Numbered from the stretch's first letter, positions 10,201 through 22,184 are shown. The stretch is 60,000 nucleotides of DNA from Liolophura sinensis (GCF_032854445.1 NC_088295.1:83560644-83620643); one strand, 5' to 3'. Notes: a model not told the origin generated them from the sequence alone. Translations and numbers: made by a program.

Positions 10201-13200
10201 AGTGTTTCTGTGACTTTATTGCTCATGAGATTCATAGACTTTGTTAGATTTAACATTTTTGTACTCTTGTAGGGCTACAATTTTTATACACATGCCTACC
10301 TACATGTAGGAGAACAAGAAGGGTATTGGCGATTTTACCATTTTCCTTTTTTGTGGACACACATTTAGATTCTGTTCTCCTGTAAACACGGATTTCTACA
10401 AGCCTTTCTTGTAGGGCTACAGTTTCTTATGCAATCCCTTATCTAGGTGAGCTTAATGTCTCTCTAGCTACTTCACCAGATTTTTAGAGCATAAAAATTT
10501 ACCGTTGTGTATGACAATTTATCTGGTATACACAGTACCAGCTTTCCACATCTATATTAGTACTAGGAGCCTATGACACCGGCCAATGCATGTACCTTCA
10601 TATACTGTGATGGAATGTGAAAACCATCCATGCAGGCAGTGACTGTCGTCAGCGGAGTATTTGTTCAGCCAGTCAGAGGGCTACAGTGGCCACCTTAGTA
10701 CATGGATAGCCAATCATGGGAAGGCATTTGTATATCAAAGACCTCTCCAGCTGGTACTCTAAAAAATGAACCTTTTTTGACTACCATAGCTCAACATTCG
10801 CTCGGCCATTCACAGCGTTGGAATTGTTCAAGGATTGCCGTATGCAGTTCACAATTTGCATATCAAAGACCACAGTCTCAATTTTGTGCACAAACTCCCC
10901 ACAGTGATGTCCTTACCATGACAACACTTTAAAACTTTTGTCTCTATTCTGATTTCATTGTTGAGTTGACTGCTATAGCAGGGAAGCTATATGGTGGGAT
11001 TGTCTGAATGCCTTGTTGATTTACCTGTGCCGTAACACGTGCAGAGTCTGGGGCTGCTTAGATAAGTTTAATATATTGGTGTTTTACTTGAGCTTTAAAG
11101 TAAATGGAGGATTGCATGGCAGAGGAGGTTAGCACAACAGCACTCAGCAATGACCCAGGAGCCTCCCACCAATGCAGTTGCTCTGAGTTCAAGTCCAGCT
11201 CATGCTGGCTTATTGGTGATGGCATAGGGCGCTTGTCATTCAGTCAGCCTGCTACATAGGTACATGTATAATAGACCACTTCTTTTTTTCTTGTGGTATT
11301 TCAGAGCTCGACTATATGAGTTGTTTAGTCAGATTGAGAAGGAATTTGAACACGTTTATGCTCAGAATCTTTCGTGTGAGTATACAAGTTTTACATGTAT
11401 ATTATAATGGTGTAATTTGTAGTAGTTATGCTAATTTGTTCAGGTAATAAAACATTAATGTACTTTCATACCCTGGTTCCCCAGAGTAAGCCCTCGACGG
11501 TTCAGTTGAGTAAGACATTCTAATTGTTACTAGATGTCAAACGCCCCTGATATTTCTGACATCATGTCTTAAATTGTCCTAAAAAGTTTTACTGCAGTTC
11601 AACATTTTTTGTTGAGGCTTTGTGTTTCTTTTTCTTCACAGTACAAGAAAAGGTTGAAGCATTGACTGATAGATTGGAGAGTGTAGGTGGAGAGAAGCCA
11701 GTAGTGGAGAGTGCAGATGTACAAGATGGCAGTGGCAAGGCTAAGCGATGTATGTTCAGATTTAAATATGTGCCCTCTTCAAGTAAGGCTGTTTGGTCTT
11801 ACAGGAATATCTTCTATGGGCACATACTTTATACAGTTACATGCATGTTTATGAACATTGTCTACATTTACTTCAGACTTATTAAGATGTTGTTGTTTGT
11901 GGAACACAAAAATTACTCATTGACAACAATCGGCTCAAAATGTAATAGTTTTAATAGGCTGATTATTCTCACTGTACAAATTCTAATATTAGGAAAATTA
12001 AGATACTGAAAAGCAATTTACAGGTTTTTGAGGGCTGCTGAAATGATTTGATTTGTTTTCTTTATTATTATTCACTGGTATTCACGTATCCTACACAGAT
12101 GTACTAATGTAGGACAATAGTTGTGAGAATATATATTGTCTAACTTGAACGCACACGTAGGATTCTGGAACTCACACAAAGTGTGGAAAATGAACGTGTA
12201 TCATCTCTTGCTGTGCACTTGTCCATCTTGTTATGGAATACATGCCTCTGTGAATGTCTTTTTTGGGGGGTTTCAGTTTTTGTCTTATGTATGTTGAGTA
12301 TTTGTACCTATGTACACTCAGTGTCTTAAAATTATATTAATGCTGTGCAATGGTTGGTTGTCTAATATTTATGTTTTTGTGTGTAGGGGATGGGGACATA
12401 TATATAAGTGTAATTTCTGATCGTTTTCTTGTTTTCGTTTTCCAGCGAGTCAGCTGTCTCAGAAAATCAAGACGACATACAAAGTCTCTACCAGTAAGAT
12501 TGTGTCTAGCTTCAGAGCCCCATCTGCTGGCATGTCATTGGTTAGAGAGTACAGAGGTCACAGAGATGGGGTTTGGGAGGTCAGCGTGGCAAGGTCAGGC
12601 CACAAAGTTCTAGGAACAGCATCTGCAGGTAATGTCTACATCAGTGAGAGTATTCGGTCAGGCGTTACCTTAACAAATCTCCTGCTCTCTAAGGCATGCA
12701 CACAAATATTCAGATGAAATGTCTCAGCCTTTCATGACACAAAAGAATAGCATACTGCTCAAGTACAGTAGATACGGCTTCTTTGCTACATGTATGGCAA
12801 TGGCCCTACCCCATTCAGAACATACAAATGTAAAAGAAATTTACCATTTTAACTTTATTATTCAGGTGTAAGGTGAGATATTGTGATAATGGGAGGTTAG
12901 TGTCAGTGCCCAGTTAGCCTATTTTTGGCTCTGTAGAGTTGGGTACAACAAGGTACAACTGTACATATCTGTTGGTCTGTAAGGTTGCACTTTATGTTAA
13001 TGTATTATGTTCCATGTCAGAGATATATACATATATCTGGGTTACACTTTTTGGTTCATAAACATGTAAATTTGCTTATTACACTTTTTTTTTGGGGAAA
13101 AGATGGCTTTCCTGACATCATTCTTTTGACAACTCTATTTATAACAAGGCTTTATGTACCTTTCACAGGTTCAATTACAGATATGGTTTAGCTTCTTGAA

Positions 13201-16200
13201 ACAAGAGTAACAGCTTAACCTGATGGAGTAAGTTCTCTCTGAAAGCTTGTAAATAAGTATTAAAACATTTTTTGTGTTAAGTGTGTTTTGTTGTATTATT
13301 TATCACTAGCCCAGGTTTCCTGTATCCATTCGGTTATGATGCCCCTATCTTGTTTGACTGATTGTGGATAATTTCAGATCACTCAGCTAGACTATGGTGT
13401 GTGGAGACGGGACTATGTTTATTACAGTATTTAGGTCACAGTGGGTCAGTTAACTCGATCCGCTTCCACCCGAGCCAGGACCTGGTTGTGACTGCATCAG
13501 GAGACAAAACTGCTCACATCTGGAAGGCGCAGGTCACCCTCCCCACTAACCCTGAAGCCATGGTGAGGGCTCAGTCTGTAGATGAGGTCATTGTTGTTTA
13601 AAGCCATGCTTAAAAATTAGCTCAGTTTTCTGGCTGCCATATGGCTCCTGTCTGTAATTATAAATGTTATTGTTTCACATGAAATTTGAAAAGCTAGTTG
13701 GTATTGCTGAATGGTTTACATTCAGCGATTTCATTAATCATCAGATATCACTTTATGGTTACATCTTGTACACATTTATCTTCATCTGAAAAGAATCCTT
13801 GTCAAAGGTCTGAGTTTCGTATACCTAGATCTTTAAACCTAAGGTTTAATACACTTGCTTTTATTTATTATCAACAGACTTTGGGGATGCATTTGCGCAA
13901 TGAGAGTTTAGTCTAAATTTCACTTGTCATAAAATGTCTGTAATATACATTGGCCTGGGAAGTGGGCGGTGCACAATTTTTCATGAATCAGGTAAGTTAC
14001 CACAAGGGAGTTGAAACTGCAACAGCTCTGGTAGATGATTTTTATGATCTCTTTTATGACTTACATTCCTCCAGAAATCTCACTCCTCAGGAGAGGATGA
14101 AATTGATGGCTCAGAGAAAGAAGATGTAGTTGATGGTAAGGACTATTCTTAATCTCAAAAATACTTAATCTATTTATACCCCTTTAACATATCAGTGAGA
14201 GTTTTTTTCAGATATTTCTCCAACTGCACCCGTCCCCCCTCCTGAAATAAGTGTTAAGGCTCAGAGAAATTCAACTAAGATTGGCATCTTTATAGCAAAT
14301 ACTTCACACAATTGCTCTGAAATAGCTCCAGGTTTTTGGCAGTAGGATGACAAATACCGTAATTCTTCTAAAATTTGGGACAGATATTAGTACTATTCAG
14401 CACTAGAATCTGTGCTATATTCAGAAAGTGTAATCCCTATTAATGATAATACTGTTAGATATTAGTGGTATTGAAAGTAGAAAATTGCATTTCTTTACCA
14501 GCCTTACCATGTTGTTCATGAGATGGTCTAATCATGTGAGAAAATAAAAACTCAATATTCCTGCTAGAATTACATATATATTGGCTAAAATGAGCAGACC
14601 AAGTGTCCCAAATGTTAGAAGAAATAGTGTATCTCAAGAACTGGAGGTCATTTGGTCATGTATCAAGGCTGATACATAATGTACAGCACACATACATATT
14701 TGTACTTCTAAGACATATTATTTCTCAGTTATATTTTAGGATTTTAATTTAAATTATCAATGGTGCCAGCGAGGTTATCATTCAGAATTGGTGTTATCTT
14801 TTCAGAGAGTGGTGACATGGGTTCTGAAATAGCCAGCATCAAATCTCCTCTGCTAGAGCTGAAGGGTCATGTAGCAGTGGTGGTGGCAGCAGATTGGATG
14901 ACAGGTGGAAGTCAGGTGATGACGGCTTCCTGGGATAGGACCGCCACCCTTTATGATGGAGAGACAGGAGAAGTCATCAATACATTGACAGGTGAGGCTG
15001 ATAATGAGATGGCATCAGGGAATTGTAAAAAAAAAATACTGGAGCACCTAGCAAGAATTTTTTTATTTCTCAAAATGTACTTGACACCCTGGATGTACCT
15101 AACAACTATTCAGGATAACTAAAGACATTCTAGAGAGTTTCAGTTGAAAACTTCTTTTTGCAAATGGTGTGCAGCAGTGTTATGTTGATATATCTGCCAT
15201 GCTAATGTAGCATGTAGCGGGTGCTGTGGTACTTGTGTGCTCTATTCTATGCCACAGTGTTGAAGGGCATGGACAAATGAGTTGAATTGTCTTGTAGTAG
15301 GTGCCAAGAAAACATTTGTATTGTAAAATTCATTCCCAGATATGCTCTGTATACGGGGGTTGGGGCTCAGGCTATTTGTCAAAGGATGGATGCGTATGTG
15401 GCCATCATTAAAAATGTGTTTGTTAGGTGTAATCCCAGCTTACTACAAAAATAGGCACTTTCTGGGTTAAATTTTGAGTGGAATTATTATATTCTATTTA
15501 TTTATTTTTTTGATTTCTTTAAAATCACAAGCCAGAAAAAAAATTTCCTTCAAAGCAACCATAGTTTTTCTGATAGGGTTGTGTTAATGCCCAACAAATA
15601 TAGCCTGGTAAAGAGATATTTCACAACAGAATGGCCTGGCCTGTTATTTTGCTGAGGTAAGTGTGTATGTGCGCTGTTTGAGGTTGTTACCTGAGAGTTG
15701 CTGTTGAGTTGACAGGTCATGACCAGGAGCTGACAGAGATCCGTGCTCACTCCTCCCAGAGACTGATCGTCACGGCCTCTAAAGACACGACATTCCGTCT
15801 GTGGGACCTGAGGAACCCAGCCATGCAGGTTAATGTCTTCCAGGGACATGCACAGTGAGTCATTCATCACACCTGCCTAGGTAGTTGTCTAAAGCTTTCT
15901 ATATCATTTACGGCTGCCAGCAGTATGGGATGAGGAAACCGGGCAGAGATCGAGGGAAACCCAATATGTGATGAAAAGGGGTTTATGTAGCTCTACACAA
16001 TATTGTCCACCTTCACTTTGTTCTGTTAGGCAATGTACCACATTTGTGTGTATTTACAAGTTTACAAACACTTGTATCATTAGCAGAACAGAGATTAAAT
16101 TGGAATAAACTGATACAAGTTATTAGAGTGAAGCTAACACTTTTCTGTATACCATTTTTGTTTCTCTACTTGGGAAGCATTCCCAAATGCTGACAGGTGT

Positions 16201-19200
16201 TAGTGTCTCACATTAAAGCTGATCTCACTTTTTCTACTGAAAACGCCTTTCTGTTACAGCCAGTTGCTGTGGGAAAAAAAATCTTGATATAAAGCCTAGA
16301 ACATTTACTGATGGCTTCAAGGCTTGTGTCTTTTAAGATTTTTGTCAGAAAAATTGTTAAGCTCTGAATTGGGCAGTATTTTGAACTGGAAAGGTAAGTA
16401 AAATAAACAACTAACATGTGATTTACACAGTGTAGACAACTCTAGTTTAAAAGTTTACCATGTAGTTTGTTTATTCATGTCTTCAATTGACCTGCAACCA
16501 AATAGTTTTTAAAGCCATTTTACAACCTGGGGTTTGCTGTATTTTAACTTCCTGCTAGCCCAGTGCATGATTAAAAGGCACATGCTGTGTAACTGGAGCC
16601 TATTCCATTGCTTCGTAGTCTAGACAAGGCAATGACTTCAGGATTAAAATCAGTTTAACAATCGTTTTAACGTTTGTCCCTTTTTATTTTTTCAAGAACT
16701 ATAGTAAATATATGTATTATGAACATAAACATTAATACCTAGCATCTGCCCTTTATTGCCTGAACTATCTAGGGGTCGAAATAATGCCTTTCTTTTCTTT
16801 CTATTTTTGTCTGCGACAGGTCACAAAAAAATTCACCGGTCGCAGTGACATGTAGGCTCAATAAGTTTACAATCATGTTTAAGTCAATATCCATGTATGT
16901 CTATGTTTGTGAAGTCTGTATATTTACATGGTATTCCAATTATCAAAATGTTGTCGCTAGACTTCGTCATTTTTGGCCCCAACAAGTTGACACTGTTAGG
17001 ACATCAATTAGTGGACAAGGCCGTCATCAATGAACCTATCCTATTTCAATTCCAAGGCCAAATGTATCTTCATCGTTGAAAAACGTGCTTCAGTTAACAT
17101 AGCAATGACAAAAATTAAATCTGAAAAAGCCATTTTTATTAGGAAACAACAGAACGAACAGCGTCAACCACTCAAAGTTCCACTCAACCTCAACAGTCAA
17201 TGCAGAACAGTCAATCGATAAAAGATATGTGGCACACATGACTCGAGAGTCTCTAAACATGGCATTTGCAGAAGATTGAGTCTTCTTCAGTACAATGTCA
17301 GTCAAAAAAAAGAATATACTGTTAAGTTAATATTTATAGTCCCCACATCTTCCTGTCCCTCAAAAGTGTTCAGCTTTAGGAACGCATCGCTCAAGGACTA
17401 CTCGTGAAGTCTCAGGTGTAAAGGGGAACAACTCAAGACACACATACAAATCTAAACGCATACTGACCTGATGCTTTTCCTCAGTTATGTCCCTTGAATG
17501 AGAAGCACATGGGTACCCAAGCACAGACTGAACTCCAGCAAGTATGTTTCGATTTAATTGATTGACTGTGCAGAAGCTCCAGTCCTGACAGGATATTGAA
17601 TGAAAGGAAAAATGCTGCTAAAACCAAATAATCTTGTAACACAGTAGACTGATAATGCTTCGCCAAGGTGGCGATGTTGAAAGAAAATGATTTCACCAAA
17701 CTGAAATTATATGTTCGCAAATATTAGACAGTGGTGATCAAGAGCGCTAGGCTCTCTTAAAGTCACACTGATGGGGACAGGTAGATACAAGCGGGTTTGT
17801 TTATTTTGTTTGATTGGTGGTTTACGCCGTGCTCAAGAATATTTCACGTATATGACGGCGGCCAGCATTATTATAACCTGGCCCCTAATACCTGCAGGTG
17901 ACAGGTACAAAAAAAACTCTATCTGTCTCTGTGACAGGCAGTTTAAAAAACATTTCTACCCCTGACCATCTCACCCATCGCTAAAAAAGTCTTTTTGGAA
18001 ATCAGAACATTGTCTCTTTCAGAAAATATATAGGTTTGTATCATAAAGTTGTATCTTTAATTTGGGTTTTGAATGCTAATATAAGTAATGCTCAGCCAGT
18101 TTTGATAATTGTATAATATCATCTAAAACCTTGTTTGATACCCCTATTTCAGTGCCCAATGCAAAAACCAGCTATGCATATGTCAGGAAACTGCCTTATT
18201 TTGGAGAAACAGTTGAGTTTTTAAAGTACACTTTAAACCCTAGTGGTGGGCTTCAAGTTTATGTTTTGACTGAAGGGTTTTCTCCCTTGTTTTCCAGGCC
18301 GGTCACATCAGCTGTGTTTGCCAGTGGAGACAAGGTTGTGTCTGGCAGTGATGACCGCACGGTGAAGGTATGGGACCTGAAGAACATGAGGTCGCCTCTA
18401 ACCACAATTAGAACAGACTCTGCCGTCAACAGGTATGCTGGAGTTGAGCGACAATCAAATAAATAAATCATTCAGCTGGTATGCTGACATTAAACTGTCA
18501 AATAATTAAATGAACAGCTTTAAACAGCAGTCAAATAAATCAACAGGTATGCTGGCATTAAGCTACAATGGAATAAGTAATCAGTCAATAGGTATAAAGT
18601 TTGGGTGTTTAAGGACAACACCAATGCTGTAAAATGGAATCCTCTGGCGTCCGTCATGAAATGTGAATACACTTGTGTCAACCAGCTGGATCATGTTGAA
18701 ATTGTGTCATTTTCGTTCATCTTCAGGATTAATGATATATATATATTTTTTTTGAGATGTCGAATTAATTCTGCTTTGTGGTGAAAACAAACGAAAATGT
18801 ACCTTAATTTTTCAGATTGGCTGTGTCTGCATCTCAGCACCTGATAGCAATTCCACATGATAATCGTCACGTGAGATTGTATGACATGTCAGGTGGTCGC
18901 TCAGGTAGACTGCCCCAGAGTAAGAGACAGGTGAGTTTACACATCACAACAACTACGTGTAGGTGAGGTTGTATGACATGTCAGGTGGTTGCTCAGGTAG
19001 ACTGCCCCAGAGTAAGAGACAGGTGAGTTTACACATCACAGCAAGTACATTTAGGTGAGGTTGTATAACATTGTCAGGTGGTTGCTCAGGTAGACTGCCC
19101 CAGAGTAAGAGACAGGTGAGTTTACACATCACAACAACTACATGTAGGTGAGGTTGTATGACATGTTAGGTGGTTGCTCAGGTAGACTGCCCCAGAGTAA

Positions 19201-20585
19201 GAGACAGGTGAGTTTACACATCACAGCAAGTACATTTAGGTGAGGTTGTATAACATTGTCAGGTGGTTGCTCAGGTAGACTGCCCCAGAGTAAGAGACAG
19301 GTGAGTTTACACATCACAGCAACTACATGTAGGTGAGGTTGTATGACATGTTAGGTGGTCGCTCAGGTAGGCTGCCCCAGAGTAAAAGACAGATGAGTTT
19401 ACACATCACAGTTACTACATGTAGTTGAGGTTGTACAACATGTTAGTTGGTCGCTGAGGTAGACCGCTCCAGAGTAAGAGACAGGTGAGTTTACACATCA
19501 CAACAACTACATGTAGGTGAGGTTGTATGACATGTCAGGTGGTTGCTCAGGTAGACTGCTCCAGAGTAAGAGACAGGCAAGTTTACACATCACAGGAACT
19601 ACATTTAGGTGAGGTTGTATGACATGTTAGGTGGTTGCTCAGGTAGACTGTTCCAGAGTAAGAGAGAGGCAAGTTTACACATCACAGCAACTACATGTAG
19701 TTGAGGTTGTATGACATGTCAGGTGGTCACTCAGGTAGACTTCACCGGAGTAAGAGACAGGCGAGTTTACACATCACAGTAAGAAGCAGGTGAGTTTACA
19801 CATCACAGTAAGCGACAGGTGAATGTGCAAATCACAGAAAGCAACAGGTGAGTTTTCACGTCACAGTAAGATACAGGTGAGTTTACACCTCACAGTAAGA
19901 GGCAGGTGAGTTCACACATTACTGTAAGAGACCTGATTTTACACATCACAGTAAGAAGCTGGTGAGTGTACACTTCACAGTCAGAGACAGGTGAGTTTAC
20001 ACCTTACAGTAAGAGACATGAGTTTACACATCACAGTAAGAGACATGAGTTTACAATTCACAGTAAGAGACAGGTGAGTTTACACATCACTGGATGGTGA
20101 GTTTACATATCTAGAGGAAAGTTTCTTTTATACCTAGCATTCCTTACTCAAGCCAGAGATTTAGATAATAATGTTACACTAATGTTAGATAATAATGTTA
20201 CACTAATGTTAAACAGTAATATATGAGGATCTACATGTTTTGTTTTTAATGTAGCTTTGACAAGAGTAAGACACATAACACAGAATTTATGCTCTTAAAG
20301 TAACTTGTTAACTTGTTAAAGTCTTGTTATTGTGTCAAAAACTCTTTATGCAAGGGTTTATTTTTAAAATTGCAAGTTTATAAAAATAATATGTTATGAT
20401 TATGTTTTTATTTTGATGCATTAATTAGATTTTAACCCTCTGTCTTCATCTGTATCATGTAGGGTCACAGTCGCATGGTGTGTTCAGTGACATGGGCTGA
20501 CGAGAACCCTGTGTGTAACCTGTTCAGCTGCGGCTTTGACAGACAGGTACTAGGCTGGCACGTCAACCCCCAGGCCAAAGAATAG
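7207..20585 (+). CDS. WDR37: WD repeat-containing protein 37 (11 coding exons, 480 aa)
   Basis: Coding exons: 7207-7343, 11305-11375, 11642-11749, 12446-12628, 13378-13562, 14075-14135, 14806-14991, 15716-15854, 18298-18432, 18816-18930, 20463-20585. All junctions are GT-AG and the phases join without a break (1443 nt, stop TAG). The protein has a basic N-terminus, a helical segment around residues 46-84 ([16 protein letters not shown]), a conserved [20 protein letters not shown] stretch (107-126) and seven WD repeats from about 140 to the end. These include [18 protein letters not shown], a third repeat at 267-299, [20 protein letters not shown] and a last repeat starting GHSRMV at 441. Human WDR37 is 494 aa and aligns along its whole length by recall. 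Known human WDR37 partners are PACS1 and PACS2, with roles in ER calcium handling. The start is the first in-frame ATG after a TGA at 7174-7176. Introns 1, 9 and 10 contain unusual tandem arrays. The gene converges on the ADAR gene downstream. Confidence 0.96.
7618..7675 (+). mobile_element. Fragment of family-2 repeat with hairpin
   Basis: This matches the internal part of the element at 7978-8320 (GGGTGTCATGC, CGGCATGACACTT, GCAGCAC). It contains a perfect 10-bp stem, 7623-7632 with 7643-7652, and a 10-nt loop. It lies in WDR37 intron 1. Confidence 0.6.
7978..8320 (+). mobile_element. Family-2 interspersed repeat (SINE-like)
   Basis: This is similar to 50371-50601 over AACCCAGGTTGGGTCATA, AAAGACT, TTGCTGCCT, GCTCAGCA, GGTTAGA and ATGGACTC..CC, followed by CAAGAAG.CACA. 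It includes the stem 8151-8159 / 8172-8180 and ends in a CATA microsatellite. The 121-codon ORF across it has no independent support. The family is probably a nonautonomous retroelement or MITE; no tRNA head was recognised. Confidence 0.65.
8341..9095 (+). repeat. Diverged minisatellite in WDR37 intron 1 (about 60-70 bp unit)
   Basis: About 11-12 units share GATTCATTTTTGATTTACC, then TGTGCTGTAAGGTATGCAG, TGGTGTTCTATTGGGTTGC and CCGTTG. An isolated unit recurs near 9379-9425 and a weaker one at 11018-11050. Most units contain AAGGTATGC, which matches a metazoan 5' splice site. Confidence 0.85.
9484..10005 (+). repeat. Second diverged tandem array in WDR37 intron 1
   Basis: About nine units of 50-73 bp begin GGTTAAGC or GGTTAGGC plus a T-run, followed by TTAGCTCCTGTATA, TGGGCT.TCATACATG and GGTTGAA. 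Some units are replaced by a variant with GGTATGGTGTGTAA. The high divergence indicates an old array. Confidence 0.75.
11115..11265 (+). mobile_element. 5' half of family-1 SINE
   Basis: The head and body segment GCAATGACCCAGGAGCCTC, CACCAATGCAGTTGCTCTG, AGTTCAAGTCCAGCTCATG is present and the 3' half is missing. It ends only about 40 bases before WDR37 coding exon 2 (11305), close to that exon's branch-point region. Confidence 0.75.
16770..17964. mobile_element. Possible hAT-like nonautonomous DNA transposon
   Basis: The left end reads AGGGGTCGAAATA. The right end, read on the minus strand, is CAGGGGTAGAAATG, and both ends are followed by CTGT/GTCAC-containing sequence. CAGGGGTCGAAAT-type termini are typical of hAT elements. 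I see no transposase and no convincing 8-bp target-site duplication (flanks GAACTATC and ACCATCTC are only partly alike). It lies in WDR37 intron 8. Confidence 0.35.
17795..17885 (-). mobile_element. 3' end of family-1 SINE, minus strand
   Basis: GTGCTCAAGAATATTTCAC, GACGGCGGCCAGCATTAT is the reverse complement of the family-1 SINE 3' part. It is nested within the possible DNA transposon of WDR37 intron 8. Confidence 0.75.
18426..18598 (+). repeat. Exon 9 / intron 9 junction-derived tandem repeat
   Basis: The true junction TCAACAG|GTATGCTGG (18426-18441) and the following sequence recur at about 18472, 18541 and 18586 as TTCAGCTGGTATGCTGAC, TCAACAGGTATGCTGGC and TCAATAGGTATAAAG. The spacers GACAATCAAATAAATAAA, CTGTCAAATAATTAAA and CAGTCAAATAAA are also related. 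Units are roughly 45-65 bp and diverged. Confidence 0.75.
18871..19779 (+). repeat. 92-bp tandem array copied from exon 10 and its 5' splice site
   Basis: Ten units start at 18871, 18963, 19055, 19148, 19240, 19333, 19425, 19517, 19609 and 19701 (last one truncated). Spacing is 92 or 93 bp. The first unit is the last 60 coding bases of WDR37 exon 10 plus the first 32 bases of intron 10. Later units lie in the intron and keep GTATGACATG..AGGTGG, CCCCAGAGTAAGAGACAG and GTGAGTTTACACATCACA. Units at 19055 and 19240 have a 1-base insertion that breaks the frame. The donor is CAGGTGAGT in most units, CAGATGAGT in the 19333 unit, GCAAGT in 19517 and 19609, and GCGAGT in 19701. Confidence 0.95.
19751..20092 (+). 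repeat. 29-bp tandem array nested within the 92-bp unit
   Basis: Twelve units of 27-29 bp begin at 19751, 19780, 19809, 19838, 19867, 19896, 19925, 19952, 19981, 20010, 20037 and 20064. Each is a version of TAAGAGACAG then GTGAGTTTACACATCACAG. That equals positions 51-79 of the 92-bp unit, the last 10 bases of exon 10 and the first 19 of intron 10. The array is a secondary amplification of the splice junction itself. Confidence 0.93.
20161..20208 (+). repeat. Perfect 24-bp tandem duplication
   Basis: The two units 20161-20184 and 20185-20208 are identical (TTAGATAATAATG, TTACACTAATG). They lie in WDR37 intron 10 after the 29-bp array. Confidence 0.85.
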
Positions 20586-22150
20586 GGAGCAGGGGAGATA
20601 ACTCTGACTGGACACTACTCGATCTGGGTTTTGTGCAATATGACTGAGATTTGAATGACCCTGTGTATAGGAGGATGTCAAGACTACCATATACGTATAT
20701 ACATGCATTATACTTACCCAACTGACCAAAGTTATTTAAACTGTACATGTACAGTTGGGTGCTTTATAGTCTGCTCAACTTACATGGGGACAGATATATT
20801 TACGCTTGTCATGGTATTGCCATTTTATTGGAAATTCTGAAAGGTCAGTCATCGAAGATCATGAACTACTTTCCTGATTCTAAATCGTGGCCAGTTTTAG
20901 CCAGGCAACATTCTGTTAATATAATTTACTTCTTAGAAATATCTAATTATGTTTTAACTGTAGTAAGATAAAACCTTTCCATCTTTACTTATCCATGGGA
21001 TACTTCAGCATAGTATTCAATATTTTCCTCTTGAAATTCTGTTGAAGTATGATATCAAAACTTTGCAAACGGTGATGATCAAATAATTTATGTTTACATA
21101 AGTGACAAAGGTTTGTTAAACTTGTAATACTTGTAAACATGTATGGAAGTTGAAGCATTCGTCACAGTTGATATAATTTTACTGTATTGTTATTGGCAGC
21201 ATGCAGTCTTTGGTTTTATGATTACATTTGATGTGCTAAATACTAGTCACTTCCCAGTCACATTGTCATAAAATGTCACATTTGTCTTTGTGGTTCATTG
21301 AATTTGAAAAAGATTCAGAAGGACATAAGATTTAACCTTTCTGCGTAAACACTAACAAATGCTTCTGTAAATTACAGCTTCATTTACAATCCATGTTCTC
21401 TGATATAATAAGTGTATGAAACACACAAATAATATGATTTGAGATGTTATTGTTTGGCAGTGATTGCTGTTAACTTCATGTCACTGAGATTTTAATAAGT
21501 GAAACCGTGCAAAGGCATTTTGGTGCAGAACAATGTTTGTTTTTAAATACAAATACATGTACTTAATTTTGATTAAATTAAAAAGGCTATACCAGAGTTT
21601 TATATGGCCAAAAATTTTATGGCAAATACAATTTTTTCTCCCAACAATAGCTACAATATTGTCTTTCAATAAATATGAGCCTGGTGACTGTACTATCAAT
21701 AGTGTTAGATGATTCTAAAGTTTGAAAAAGTTATAATGCAACCTGCCTTTAGGCACTTTTAGAAACTTCATGACCAATTTTCAGGGCTTGCACATAAGGC
21801 TGATATTTTGTGAAACATAATTGTTTGGGTTATTCTAACATTTATCAGAAATTTGATTGGCATTGATCATTTTGTTGCCAACAATTGCCAGTATTGCCTG
21901 TTTAAAGCTAAAACAAATTTATTGTGAAATTTCAATTTTTTCATCAGAATTATGCTGATATACAACTTATCGGTGAAAAAAATAATGTGGTTCATTAAAC
22001 TGTTGCATGAATATGGACTTCAGGAGTTCTATTTAAGGTTCATAGCTTTTCTCAGAAAACTTGGACAAATTGTCTCCTATGCTGATAGCGTTTGTGGAAT
22101 TGCTTAATGTTCATTGTATTACCTGTAAAGCAATAAATAGTATGTAAATT
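20586..22150 (+). other. WDR37: Probable WDR37 3' UTR
   Basis: This AT-rich stretch follows the TAG stop, with no interrupting repeat and no other gene. It ends at the first convincing polyadenylation signal (22132-22137). An earlier AATAAA near 21669 could give a shorter form. The extent is inferred from signals only. Confidence 0.4.
22132..22137 (+). terminator. Candidate poly(A) signal for WDR37
   Basis: A canonical AATAAA lies 1.55 kb after the WDR37 stop, just before SINE-like DNA begins. A second AATAAA is near 21669. No transcript data are available to choose between them. Confidence 0.4.
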
Positions 22151-22184
22151 ACCGTCTAATACGATCTATATTTTGAGGCCTATA

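Noticed and set aside
11620-12009. 129-codon ORF as a separate gene
   Set aside because: Its first part is WDR37 exon 3 (11642-11749); the rest is translation past the GTATGT donor into the intron.
18963-19779. Array copies as genuine extra coding exons of WDR37
   Set aside because: The gaps between exon-like parts are only 32 bases, several copies have frame breaks or lost donors, and the protein is already complete when exon 10 is joined to exon 11.
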